From NCBI GenBank assembly GCA_022180565.1, contig BQML01000022.1:1-64000 (forward strand): a DNA stretch of 64,000 bases, read 5' to 3'. Shown in pieces: positions 28,515 through 36,888 of the stretch. The position numbers were made by a program, and so were the translations under genes. The notes under the pieces were generated by a model, which worked only from the letters and a program-made list of their open reading frames with translations, searched no databases and had not been told where the DNA came from. The stretch is from Bacteroidia bacterium (GTDB taxonomy: Bacteria > Bacteroidota > Ignavibacteria > UBA10030). Within the stretch, counting starts at the first letter, position 1. Each line of letters begins with the position of its first letter.

Positions 28515-28531
28515 GAAATCATCCGCGTTCC

Positions 28532-29767
28532 TTACACCACCCTTTTCAAGCACAACGATGTATTGGTTCCTCCGAAACCGAACCCGTTCGATAGTGCGCA
28601 ACGCACCTTCGTTTCTCGCGCCTTGAGGGGAACGTAATCCAGATCGCATGCGGGGTCCGGCGTTTCCAGATTGATCGTCGGCGGGAGGATCTGATGCTTG
28701 ACGGCAAGAGCGGTAAAGGCAGCCTCCACTGCGGCGGCAGCGCCGAGCAAATGACCGATCATGGACTTCGTTGAACTGACCGCGAGGGTGCGGGCGTGCG
28801 ACCCAAACGCCGTTTTCACAGCGTCGGTCTCCGCAATGTCGCCGAGCGGGGTCGATGTGCCGTGAGCATTGATGTAATCCACGTCTTCCACGGCCACGCC
28901 GCCCCATTCGAGGGCAAGCTTCATTGCCCGCGCCGCTCCTTCGCCTTTCTCCGCCGGCGCAGTGATGTGAAACGCATCGGCACTCATGCCGCAGCTTACG
29001 ACCTCCGCGTAGATGCCTGCGCCCCTTTTTTTTGCATGCTCGAGTTCCTCGATTACCAGCACAGCCGCTCCTTCGCCCAGCACGAAACCGTCGCGGTCTT
29101 TGTCAAACGGCCTTGATGCCTTCTCCGGCTCGTTATTCCGACGCGAGAGAGCTCGTGGAGCGCAGAATCCTGCAAGGCCCACGGGCGTTACAGGCGCTTC
29201 CGCTCCCCCCACGATCATCACATCGGCTTCGTTCCGTCGGATGCTGTGAAGCCCGTCCGCAATGGCATGGTTCCCGGTCGCACAAGCGGAGACCACGCCG
29301 TAGTTTGGCCCTTTCGCTCCCAGACGGATGGCAGCGTACCCCGAGCAGGTATTGATGATCGAGCCCGCGACGAAGAACGGCGATACGCGCCGCGGTCCCT
29401 CTGTGTGGATCTGCACACTCGTCTCTGAAATATTCGTCAACCCCCCGATTCCGGATCCGATGATAATCCCCACACGTTCCGCGTTCGCGGCGGTGATGCT
29501 CAACTGCGCATCCTCGACCGCCTCCTTCGTCGCCGACCAGGAGTAGTGGAACACCAGATCATATCTCCCCGCGTCCTTCTGGTCCATCACCGTCCGGCTG
29601 TCGAATCCCTTCACTTCCCCTGCGATACGCGTCGGATAGGCTGAGGCATCGAACCGGGTAATCGGACCAATACCCGAAACCCCCTCGACACACTTTTTCC
29701 ACGAATCGCGCGTGTTCAACCCGAGCGGAGTGACCATCCCGATTCCCGTAATCACAACTCGTCGCAT
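28532..29767 (-). CDS. fabF: Beta-ketoacyl-ACP synthase II
   Basis: 411 residues. The active-site triad is Cys162 (VVSACATGNHAIA), His302 (NAHGTSTPLGD) and His339 (SMIGHLLGAA), and the N-terminus MRRVVITGIGMVTPLG is typical of FabF. It elongates acyl-ACP chains with malonyl-ACP in fatty-acid synthesis. It ends a run on the reverse strand 2 nt after the LolA-like gene and converges with the hybrid kinase gene 17 nt away. No acpP or fab genes adjoin. Confidence 0.96.
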   Translation of the reverse strand: MRRVVITGIGMVTPLGLNTRDSWKKCVEGVSGIGPITRFDASAYPTRIAGEVKGFDSRTVMDQKDAGRYDLVFHYSWSATKEAVEDAQLSITAANAERVGIIIGSGIGGLTNISETSVQIHTEGPRRVSPFFVAGSIINTCSGYAAIRLGAKGPNYGVVSACATGNHAIADGLHSIRRNEADVMIVGGAEAPVTPVGLAGFCAPRALSRRNNEPEKASRPFDKDRDGFVLGEGAAVLVIEELEHAKKRGAGIYAEVVSCGMSADAFHITAPAEKGEGAARAMKLALEWGGVAVEDVDYINAHGTSTPLGDIAETDAVKTAFGSHARTLAVSSTKSMIGHLLGAAAAVEAAFTALAVKHQILPPTINLETPDPACDLDYVPLKARETKVRCALSNGFGFGGTNTSLCLKRVV

Positions 29768-29769
29768 GT

Positions 29770-30480
29770 TTACTCCGGGTTTGTTTTGAACAATTCGTCC
29801 GATAGTCCAGTGTTCAACCGATAGTTCGAATAGCGGATCTCCATGCTTCCATTTCTCGGCGGGCGGCGGAACTCCTGCAACTGGGGTTTTGCAGCGAAAA
29901 GATCGTTGGCTTCATCGATCGTATCCGGCAATGTCGTCGTGAAAACCGCCGTCATGCGCTCCGGCAGCCAGAAACGGCCTTCCTGCAAGGCATGCCGGAT
30001 CTTCACCGTCACCGAGCGGCCGCGATAGGGCGAGCTCGTTGTTTGTACGATCGTATGATTGGAAGGATCCACCCAGATCGTCATCGACTGCACGGGCGCC
30101 TGCGGGTTCCTGGCCATGAGGATCAGCCGGTATACCTCCTTCCCTTCGATGCTGTCGGTCGCCTCAAAAGCCGCCGTGTAACGGGCGGTGAGGGCCGTCA
30201 CGGGCATGGCAAGGCCGGCGCGCGGAAGAAGCGCAAAGTTGCCGGATTTCACGTGGATGCGGTCAGGACGCTTGAAGTACAGCGTTGCCTTCATCTCGGG
30301 AATCTGCACCCTCTCCATGTTGATCGTCGCCGCCAGATCCACGGTATAATCCTCAATACCTGCATAGGCCTCCTCGCATCGGGCCAGAATTCTCTCACCT
30401 CGTGCTGCCTGTGCAAACGCCAACTGCCATCCGCCAAGGATGAAAACAGCAAGGCAAATCAGGAGGTTATGAGTCCGCAC
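29770..30480 (-). CDS. LolA-like periplasmic lipoprotein-carrier family protein
   Basis: 236 residues with signal peptide MRTHNLLICLAVFILGGWQL ending near AFA. The mature part has the LolA/LppX half-barrel look: an early helix ILARCEEAYAGIEDYTVDLA and a strand with YFKRPDRIHVKSG, then MTIWVDPSNHTIVQT and a long strand pair. Such proteins carry lipoproteins or lipids through the periplasm. The frame overlaps the sodium:solute symporter gene by 14 nt. Confidence 0.75.
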   Translation of the reverse strand: MRTHNLLICLAVFILGGWQLAFAQAARGERILARCEEAYAGIEDYTVDLAATINMERVQIPEMKATLYFKRPDRIHVKSGNFALLPRAGLAMPVTALTARYTAAFEATDSIEGKEVYRLILMARNPQAPVQSMTIWVDPSNHTIVQTTSSPYRGRSVTVKIRHALQEGRFWLPERMTAVFTTTLPDTIDEANDLFAAKPQLQEFRRPPRNGSMEIRYSNYRLNTGLSDELFKTNPE

Positions 30481-31939
30481 GGCGGTTCATCTCCATGTTC
30501 GCCACGAAAGGACGCCACTTTTCCTCCGGAGAGGGTGGAGTCAAAAGGCTTACAGCGATAAGCGCCGCGATGGACACGGCGGCGGCGGGAAGAATGATGT
30601 AGTCCGTTTCCATGAACGGTTCCGGCATGACAAAATTCAGCACGGTGATGATGAACGTCACACCCATACCTGCGATAATGGACGAGACGCCGCCTGCGAC
30701 GGTCACGCGCTTCCACAGGAACGCCGCGAGGAGTGCCGGCGTGATCCCGGCCCCCACCATCGTGTAGGCGGTAAAAGCCATGTCGAGGATGCTTTGAAAG
30801 AAGTTGGCCAGTACAAACGCAAGAACGCCGAGAGCGACGATCCAGAAGCGCTGGAACCGGATGATCGTCCGGTCGGAGACATCGGGGCGGATGAACCTTT
30901 GATAAATATCCCTGGCGATATTCGTGGAAGGGATCATGAGAAACGTGTTCGCGGTCGAAAGAATGATGGCGACCGCCGCGCAGATCAGCAGGACTCCGGC
31001 AAAGGGAGGGATATCGAACCTCGCGATGTGAAGAATAATTGTTTCCGTCGCGGCCTTATCGAAGCTGCCGTCGGGAAGGACGAAGGGGGCCTGCGACAGG
31101 TATTGCGCGCTTCCTGTCACCGCCAACAGGTTCAGCGCAGTTTCGATCACGATCACGCCGACAACCATCCCGATCACCGCTTTTCGCGCAGTCGATTCGT
31201 CTTTCGCGGAGAAGAACTTCTGATACATTCCGCTCTCCCCCAGGAGAAGGAAAAACGTCGGAAAGAACACCCCCATCGCCCATACGACGTCCTCCTGCCC
31301 GAAGACGGCGAAACGGTCCGCGGGAAGAGCGGCAATCTGATCCGGCCCGACGGAAAAATACGCCAGCGGGAGGGCGATGAGCACGCCGAATGTCATGATG
31401 ATGCCATTCATGAGATCAATGGAAATGATCGAGACAAGGCCTGCGAGCACCGTGAATCCGATCACCACGGCACAGGTGATCGCTCCGCCCCAAAGAGGAT
31501 CGATTCCGGTCAGAATATGGAGCAATCGTCCACCTCCGCGAAACTGGTAGCCTGCAATGGTCAGGTAAGCAATGATGATCGCCGTCGTTCCGAACAGACG
31601 CGCGGTCGCGTTGTAACGTTTTTCGAGAATATCGGAAAGGGTGTATTGGGAGATCCGGCGGACGCGGTGCGCCAGAAAATACACGAGCGCAATCCCCACC
31701 CAGGCCCCCGCGCTCATCCACAGCTGGGAGATTCCCGAACGGAATGCCAGGCCTGCTCCTCCGAACAGGCTCCCGGATCCCACCCAGGTACACACAAGGG
31801 TTCCGGCCAAAAAGAGCGCTCCGGTCTTCCGGCCCGCCACCATGAAATCGTCCTGGGTCTTCACCGCACGCGAACGATAGAGGCCGATCCCCGCAAGAAT
31901 CAGCAAATATGCGATGACGCCGATCAGGTAAATATCCAT
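30467..31939 (-). CDS. Sodium:solute symporter family transporter
   Basis: 490 residues with about 13 transmembrane helices. The opening YLILAGIGLYRSRAVKTQDD, then FMVAGRKTGALFLAGTLVCT and later GAGITPALLAAFLWKRVT, are characteristic of the SSS family (Na+-coupled uptake of sugars, amino acids, carboxylates or vitamins). The substrate cannot be read from the sequence. It follows the ABC permease by 13 nt and overlaps the LolA-like gene by 14 nt. Confidence 0.92.
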   Translation of the reverse strand: MDIYLIGVIAYLLILAGIGLYRSRAVKTQDDFMVAGRKTGALFLAGTLVCTWVGSGSLFGGAGLAFRSGISQLWMSAGAWVGIALVYFLAHRVRRISQYTLSDILEKRYNATARLFGTTAIIIAYLTIAGYQFRGGGRLLHILTGIDPLWGGAITCAVVIGFTVLAGLVSIISIDLMNGIIMTFGVLIALPLAYFSVGPDQIAALPADRFAVFGQEDVVWAMGVFFPTFFLLLGESGMYQKFFSAKDESTARKAVIGMVVGVIVIETALNLLAVTGSAQYLSQAPFVLPDGSFDKAATETIILHIARFDIPPFAGVLLICAAVAIILSTANTFLMIPSTNIARDIYQRFIRPDVSDRTIIRFQRFWIVALGVLAFVLANFFQSILDMAFTAYTMVGAGITPALLAAFLWKRVTVAGGVSSIIAGMGVTFIITVLNFVMPEPFMETDYIILPAAAVSIAALIAVSLLTPPSPEEKWRPFVANMEMNRRADS

Positions 31940-31952
31940 TTCTCTCCCGTGG

Positions 31953-32795
31953 TTATGTCAGAATATCCTTCCGAACGAAGATCGCCCATGCTGCCGCGGC
32001 GAAGACAACGGAGGTTCCTCCGAGCCAGGCCAGAGACCGAACGATGTCGCTCCAATCGACCGGCTCCGCGAACAGGCCCATCCAAACGTTGAGATGGGAT
32101 GTGAAGAGATACGGCCGAATCGCTTCGAAATACTCCCCCGGCAGAACCCCCACGATCAGAAGCACGATCAGAACACCCATCGTCGCGACGATCGGTCCGA
32201 TGGCGTTCTCGACGAAGGAGGAAAAAAAGAAGGCGATCGTCGCAATCGTCGCCATGGACCATCCAGCGAGAATATACGCTGCAAAGAAGCGCCACGCAAC
32301 GTCGGACGCCGGAAGAACGAGAATTCCTCCGCGAAACACCAGCAAATCCCCCGTTCCCATCAGGAGAAGGGCAAGACCGATGCTGAAAACACCGAGAAAG
32401 CTTACGAAGATAATTGCATACGCCAGAGTCGTGAGATACTTGGCGAGAAAAATCCGTGTCCTCGAAACGGGTCGGATCAGGAGAAGCCGATACGTGCCCG
32501 CGGTTGCCTCACCGGCCAACTGATCCCCGGCAACGAACGAGATCAACAGCGGGATGTGTACCCAGAGACTGTTCATGAGTTGGTGGGCAACGAACCAGCC
32601 ATTGAAGAGACTCCCGATGAAGAAGAAATCCTGATGAAACGAACGCAGGCTTGCCTCCGTGAACCGTCCTCCCTCGATCTTCATGGCAATTTCAACCAGT
32701 GGGACAACAACAAGGATAATCAGGAATCCCAGGTACGTGCGCTTCTTCAGGAATGTCTTCATGCATTCGGCGCACAGGAGGCGGATCATACTCAT
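31953..32795 (-). CDS. ABC-2 type transporter permease
   Basis: 280 residues. A short cytoplasmic start (IRLLCAECMKTFLKKRTYLG) leads into a first helix, then an extracytoplasmic loop and five more helices (LANYLTTLAYAIIFVSF-like, GPIVATMGVLIVLLIVGVLP). RLLLIRPVSRTRIFLAKYL is the usual ABC-2 cytoplasmic coupling segment. It overlaps the ATP-binding gene by 4 nt, so the two make one exporter. Confidence 0.9.
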   Translation of the reverse strand: MSMIRLLCAECMKTFLKKRTYLGFLIILVVVPLVEIAMKIEGGRFTEASLRSFHQDFFFIGSLFNGWFVAHQLMNSLWVHIPLLISFVAGDQLAGEATAGTYRLLLIRPVSRTRIFLAKYLTTLAYAIIFVSFLGVFSIGLALLLMGTGDLLVFRGGILVLPASDVAWRFFAAYILAGWSMATIATIAFFFSSFVENAIGPIVATMGVLIVLLIVGVLPGEYFEAIRPYLFTSHLNVWMGLFAEPVDWSDIVRSLAWLGGTSVVFAAAAWAIFVRKDILT

Positions 32796-33709
32796 GCGAC
32801 AGAAGAGGATTCAGTCATGGAGAGGAAGAAGTCTTCGAGAGATCGCCGGGGAATCACGGCCTCAAGCCTCACGCCGTTTCGCACCAGAATCTTTACCAGG
32901 TCCGGAATGTGCCGGAATTCCATCGTAGCATGAATTTCCGTTCCGACACGCTGGACAGCGCGTACGAGCGATTTTCGTGCGGCCAGAAGCCGCCGAATGC
33001 GGTTCGAGGGCGTTCCGCGAAAGATCACCTTTTGCTCTCCCGAATCCAGCAGGTCGGCAACGGAACCCTGAACGACGAGATCTCCCTTGTGAATGATCGC
33101 CATCCGGTTGGCCACCAGTTCGATTTCCGGAAGAAGGTGGGAAGAGAGAAAAACGGTCTTGCCGCGTTCGCGGGCAAGATGGTTGATGAGGTCTCTGATC
33201 TCCTTCATGCCCTGGGGGTCCAGCCCTCCGGTCGGCTCATCCAGCACAACGAGTTCCGGATCGTTCAACAGCGCCTGAGCGATACCAAGGCGTTGTTTCA
33301 TACCGTGGGAGAAGGTCTTGACCTTGTCGAAGGCTCTTTCCCGAAGCCCGACGAGTTCGAGAACCTCAAAGATCCGCGATCGCTTCACTCCTCCGCACAA
33401 CGCACCGATGATTTCGAGGTTTCTCACGGCACTGAGGTACAAGTAGAAGTCGGGTTTCTCCACGATTCCGCCCACTCTGGCGAGCGCGTGCGATCGTTCG
33501 GTGAGAACGGATCGCCCAAAGAGCCTCACGTCGCCGGCGGTGGGGCGAATGAGAGACAACATCATGCGAATTGTCGTGCTTTTCCCGGCGCCGTTGGGGC
33601 CAAGGAAGCCGAACACGTCACGAGGAAAGACCTCGAGGTTCAGATTTCTAACGGCGGTTCGTTTCCCGAAGGTCTTGGAGAGACTGAACGTCTGAACGAC
33701 GGGGGACAT
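32792..33709 (-). CDS. ABC transporter ATP-binding protein
   Basis: 305 residues from the ATG at 33709; the longer frame reads back into the tRNA gene and is rejected. Walker A is GPNGAGKSTT, the signature FSHGMKQRLGIA, Walker B VVLDEPTGGLDPQG and the switch His in VFLSSHLLPE. It resembles CcmA/NatA-type ATPases partnered with ABC-2 permeases. It lies 27 nt downstream of tRNA-Arg, separated only by three 7-bp repeats. Confidence 0.95.
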   Translation of the reverse strand: MSPVVQTFSLSKTFGKRTAVRNLNLEVFPRDVFGFLGPNGAGKSTTIRMMLSLIRPTAGDVRLFGRSVLTERSHALARVGGIVEKPDFYLYLSAVRNLEIIGALCGGVKRSRIFEVLELVGLRERAFDKVKTFSHGMKQRLGIAQALLNDPELVVLDEPTGGLDPQGMKEIRDLINHLARERGKTVFLSSHLLPEIELVANRMAIIHKGDLVVQGSVADLLDSGEQKVIFRGTPSNRIRRLLAARKSLVRAVQRVGTEIHATMEFRHIPDLVKILVRNGVRLEAVIPRRSLEDFFLSMTESSSVA

Positions 33710-33715
33710 GGATGG

Positions 33716-33736
33716 GTGAGATGTGAGAAGGGAAAG
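33716..33736 (+). repeat. Three-unit heptad array abutting tRNA-Arg
   Basis: GTGAGAT, GTGAGAA, GGGAAAG fill the gap between the ATP-binding gene's start region and the 3' end of the tRNA. The unit is the same as in the arrays at 2420, 7607 and 51768. Confidence 0.5.
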
Positions 33737-33810
33737 TGACCCCGGCGCGAATCGAACGCGCAACCTACAGCTTAGAAGGCTGTTGCTCTATCCAATTGAG
33801 CTACGGGGCC
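33737..33810 (-). tRNA. tRNA-Arg (anticodon UCU)
   Basis: On the reverse strand the cloverleaf is complete: acceptor GGCCCCG with CGGGGTC (one G-U pair), D-arm GCTC/GAGC, anticodon stem ACAGC/GCTGT with loop CTTCTAA (anticodon TCT), T-arm GCGCG-TTCGATT-CGCGC, discriminator A. CCA is not encoded. It reads AGA codons (and AGG by wobble). Confidence 0.96.
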
Positions 33811-33873
33811 AGACTGTCATTGCACCTACGGCTGTTCAGGGTGTGCGCCTGTCCTTTCCCCTTCCATGCAAGA

Positions 33874-34083
33874 TCAGAATCCACAGCAGCTTTCCGGAAC
33901 CACGACGTTCCGGACCAGGTCGCGGCAAACCTGAGCTTTGACGTCCCACTGCACGTTGCACGATCCGCATTCCTCGGCACAGCGCGGCCCGGCCGGTTCC
34001 TCACATCCCACCACAAACTGAACCGCTATCACCGCAAGAGAGACACTCAGCAGAGCCTTCAGTCCTGTCACCAATGGTCTCAT
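33874..34083 (-). CDS. Small Cys-rich lipoprotein
   Basis: 69 residues from the ATG at 34083. The signal sequence ends in lipobox VVGC (Cys27). The mature 43 residues hold six further Cys (35, 39, 42, 53, 66, 67), including C-x3-C-x2-C and a terminal Cys pair, suggesting three disulfides or a metal site. No family is recognised. It sits between tRNA-Arg and the glycosyltransferase gene on the same strand. The clear lipobox makes it likely to be real despite its size. Confidence 0.65.
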   Translation of the reverse strand: MRPLVTGLKALLSVSLAVIAVQFVVGCEEPAGPRCAEECGSCNVQWDVKAQVCRDLVRNVVVPESCCGF

Positions 34084-34158
34084 GATTCCTTCCAATGATT
34101 TCGCGTGGAGAGAAACTACGAAGATTCCTCCTCTTTACCAACCCCATCCTTTTTCAAA

Positions 34159-35235
34159 TCACGCCCGTTCCTTTTCCCGCGGGACGTCGGCCCTGTCCAT
34201 CATCTCCAACACGGCCCGCCACACAGAATCCACCGATGTATCAAGCATGCATCGGAAATGTCCCTCCGGACACGTGTCTCGTCCGATGTGCGAACACGGC
34301 CGGCAGGCCAGGCCTTTCTGTTCAATGACGATACTGGTCTCGCGCGGCGGGAAGAATCCGAATTCCTCCACCGTCGATCCAAAGACCGCGACCAGCCGCT
34401 TCTGCATCGCGGCGGCCATATGCATCAACCCCGAATCGTTCGTCAACACAACGTCACAGTACTGAAAAGCCGCGGCCGATTCTGCGAGGGTCAATTCCCC
34501 CGTCCAGTCAATCACCCGTTCATCGCCGGAATGGCGCCGCAACACCGCAGAGAGCGTCGTTGCTCTCGGCACGTCGGCCTTACCTCCAAAGATCATCACC
34601 GCCCCCGCCTTTTCAGCCACAAATCTTTTCCCCACCTCTGCAAACCGCTCGGCCGGCCACTCTTTCGTCGCATGCCGGGCAAACGGACAGAGTCCCAGAA
34701 CATGTTCAAACCTGTTCAAATGGAGCTTTGCCACACGACTGGCTACTCCAAACAACACGTCATCGGGCAGATGCAGTTCCGCTCCCTTCCCGTCTGAGGA
34801 AATCCCGTACTCGCTGAGCGTCTCAAGGTACCGATCCGCCACCGGCACAATCCCCGCATAGGAGTTCTTTTTGAACTTGACCAGCAGGGTTCTCTCGGGG
34901 ATCCTCTTGTCCACCACAACGGCTTTCACTCCCCTCATGCTCCGTACAAACCGGCTCCGGATGCTGTTATGAAGATCGACAATCAGATCGTACCGTTCTT
35001 CTTTCAACACGCTCTTCATCCGACGAAGCCCCGCGAACCCCTCGGACGCGTCGAATTCATACGTAAAATTCACGTTCGGATTGAACCGGACAAGGTCGGC
35101 GTACTCTTTTCGGGTCAGGAAATCAATCTGGGACTTCGGGAAGCGCGAGCGAAGCACCCTCAGGAGCGGTGAGGCAAGCACAACATCTCCGACGGAACTA
35201 AACCGAATGACAAGTGTTTTAGAGGGAGGCCGCAT
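34159..35235 (-). CDS. Glycosyltransferase family 9 (LPS heptosyltransferase-like)
   Basis: 358 residues from the ATG at 35235 (RPPSKTLVIRFSSVGDVVLA); a TTG at 35271 would add 12 residues but is less likely. The start matches WaaC/WaaF-type enzymes, and later LGLCPFARHATKEWPAERF, VVLTNDSGLMHMAAAM and VAVFGSTVEEFGFFPP form the nucleotide-sugar site of family 9. It adds heptose or a related sugar to the LPS core at the inner face of the inner membrane. Its stretch LACRPCSHIGRDTCPEGHFRC-type C-terminal Cys cluster is normal for the group. Confidence 0.9.
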   Translation of the reverse strand: MRPPSKTLVIRFSSVGDVVLASPLLRVLRSRFPKSQIDFLTRKEYADLVRFNPNVNFTYEFDASEGFAGLRRMKSVLKEERYDLIVDLHNSIRSRFVRSMRGVKAVVVDKRIPERTLLVKFKKNSYAGIVPVADRYLETLSEYGISSDGKGAELHLPDDVLFGVASRVAKLHLNRFEHVLGLCPFARHATKEWPAERFAEVGKRFVAEKAGAVMIFGGKADVPRATTLSAVLRRHSGDERVIDWTGELTLAESAAAFQYCDVVLTNDSGLMHMAAAMQKRLVAVFGSTVEEFGFFPPRETSIVIEQKGLACRPCSHIGRDTCPEGHFRCMLDTSVDSVWRAVLEMMDRADVPREKERA

Positions 35236-35314
35236 AGACAAAAAGGTACGATTAATTGCAGGGACATTCAATTGCGGGTTTCACCGTCCCCCCCTCACCC
35301 TCCCCGGCCGCGCG

Positions 35315-35343
35315 TTGCATTTTCCTCCGGGAGCAAGTATATT
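35315..35343 (+). promoter_or_regulatory. Sigma70-type promoter for the AAA+/VWA pair
   Basis: TTGCAT (35315-35320), 17-bp spacer, TATATT (35338-35343), followed by GAGGAGG a few bases before the ATG at 35365. The leader would be only about 15 nt. Confidence 0.7.
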
Positions 35344-35364
35344 GAGCGCTGAGGAGGCATCTCC

Positions 35365-36876
35365 ATGACCCGTCCCACAACGATCGCCGGTTTGCGTGCG
35401 AGCGGCTACACCGTCCTTCCCGTCAAGGAGGAGGTGCGCAGAAATCTCATCGGCAAGCTCGAGCGTAAGGAACAGTTGTTCAAAGGCATCATCGGCTATG
35501 AGAAGACCGTCATTCCCGCGCTTGTCAACGCCATTCTTGCCCGCCACGATATTCTTCTCCTGGGACTTCGCGGACAGGCAAAGTCACGCATCGTGCGACT
35601 GTTGCCAACGCTTCTCGATGAGTATGTTCCGATTGTTCGGGGATGTGAGATCAACGACAATCCCTACCGTCCCGTGTGCAAGCGTTGTACCGACCTTGTG
35701 CGCCAGCACGGCGACGAGGTAGAGATTGAATGGATTCACCGGGACGCAAGGTTTGCAGAGAAACTTGCGACTCCCGACGTGACCATTGCCGATCTCATCG
35801 GTGACATCGATCCGATCAAGGCGGCGACGCAAAGACTGCACTACTCGCATGAGGGCGCCATCCATTTCGGCATTATCCCCCGTACAAATCGCGGGATCTT
35901 TGCCATCAACGAACTTCCCGACCTCCAGCCCCGCATTCAGGTCGGACTGTTCAACATCATGGAAGAAAAAGACATTCAGATCCGCGGGTTCAACATCCGG
36001 ATACCGCTCGATGTCATGATCGTGTTCACGGCCAATCCGGAAGATTACACCAACCGTGGGAATCTGATTACACCCCTGAAGGACCGCATCGATTCGCAAA
36101 TCCTCACCCATTATCCCCGCACTCTTGAGGATGCGATCGCCATCACAGCCCAGGAGGCATGGATCCACCGAAACGGGCGTCGGATCGTCATTCCGCACTA
36201 CTTCCGCGAGATCGTCGAATGCATTGCGTTCGAGGCCCGGAAGAGCGAATTCGTCGACCAGAAATCCGGCGTCAGCGCGCGGTTAACGATCTCGGCCATG
36301 GAGAACCTCGTGAGCAACGCGGAAAGGAGAGCCATTCTCCTGAAGGACGATGCGATTGTGCCGCGTATCTGCGATCTCGCTCATGTGCTTCCGGGTCTCA
36401 CCGGGAAGATCGAACTGGTGTTTGAGGGAGAGCAGGAAGGCTCCGTGAAGGTGAGCAAGGCCTTGATTGGAAAGGCGGTACGCGAGGTGTTTCGGAAGTA
36501 TTTTCCGGACCCCCTCGAACGGAGACAAAAGGGTCCCGGTGGTGAACAGCGGCCGCTCCCGCAGGACTCCGAGTATGCGGCCATTATCCAATGGTTTGAA
36601 TCCGGCAACCGCGTCGAAGTCTCGGACGACAGTCCACTTGAAGAATATTTCCGCGAACTCAACCGGGTGAAGGGACTGAAGGACCTCACGCAAAGACACC
36701 TGAACATTCCTGAAGCGAGCCGCGCCGAGCTGGCCTCGGCCATGGAGTTTGTCCTCGATGGCCTCCACCAATCGTCGCGCATTGCCAAAGAAGAAGTCGA
36801 CCGGACGACCGCTTACAAGGATTTGGTCCAGAGCATCTTTGCGGGGCGCGGACGGACTCTCGACGAAGAAAGTTAG
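35365..36876 (+). CDS. MoxR/Mg-chelatase-like AAA+ ATPase
   Basis: 503 residues. Walker A is GLRGQAKS (67-74). An insertion after it carries Cys94 and a C-x2-C pair (Cys105, Cys108), possibly a zinc site. The Walker B position reads GIFAINELPDL, so Asn182 stands where Asp is usual, with catalytic Glu183 intact. Sensor 1 is VFTANPEDYTNRG, and PLKDRIDSQI holds the arginine-finger region. The C-terminal 120 residues are helical and charged. Such ATPases act as chaperones with a VWA partner; the next gene encodes one. Target unknown. Confidence 0.9.
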   Translation: MTRPTTIAGLRASGYTVLPVKEEVRRNLIGKLERKEQLFKGIIGYEKTVIPALVNAILARHDILLLGLRGQAKSRIVRLLPTLLDEYVPIVRGCEINDNPYRPVCKRCTDLVRQHGDEVEIEWIHRDARFAEKLATPDVTIADLIGDIDPIKAATQRLHYSHEGAIHFGIIPRTNRGIFAINELPDLQPRIQVGLFNIMEEKDIQIRGFNIRIPLDVMIVFTANPEDYTNRGNLITPLKDRIDSQILTHYPRTLEDAIAITAQEAWIHRNGRRIVIPHYFREIVECIAFEARKSEFVDQKSGVSARLTISAMENLVSNAERRAILLKDDAIVPRICDLAHVLPGLTGKIELVFEGEQEGSVKVSKALIGKAVREVFRKYFPDPLERRQKGPGGEQRPLPQDSEYAAIIQWFESGNRVEVSDDSPLEEYFRELNRVKGLKDLTQRHLNIPEASRAELASAMEFVLDGLHQSSRIAKEEVDRTTAYKDLVQSIFAGRGRTLDEES

Positions 36877-36888
36877 GTGCCCCCGACG

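Noticed and set aside
35271-35271. TTG start of the glycosyltransferase at 35271
   Set aside because: The ATG at 35235 directly precedes the conserved KTLVIRFSSVGD start.
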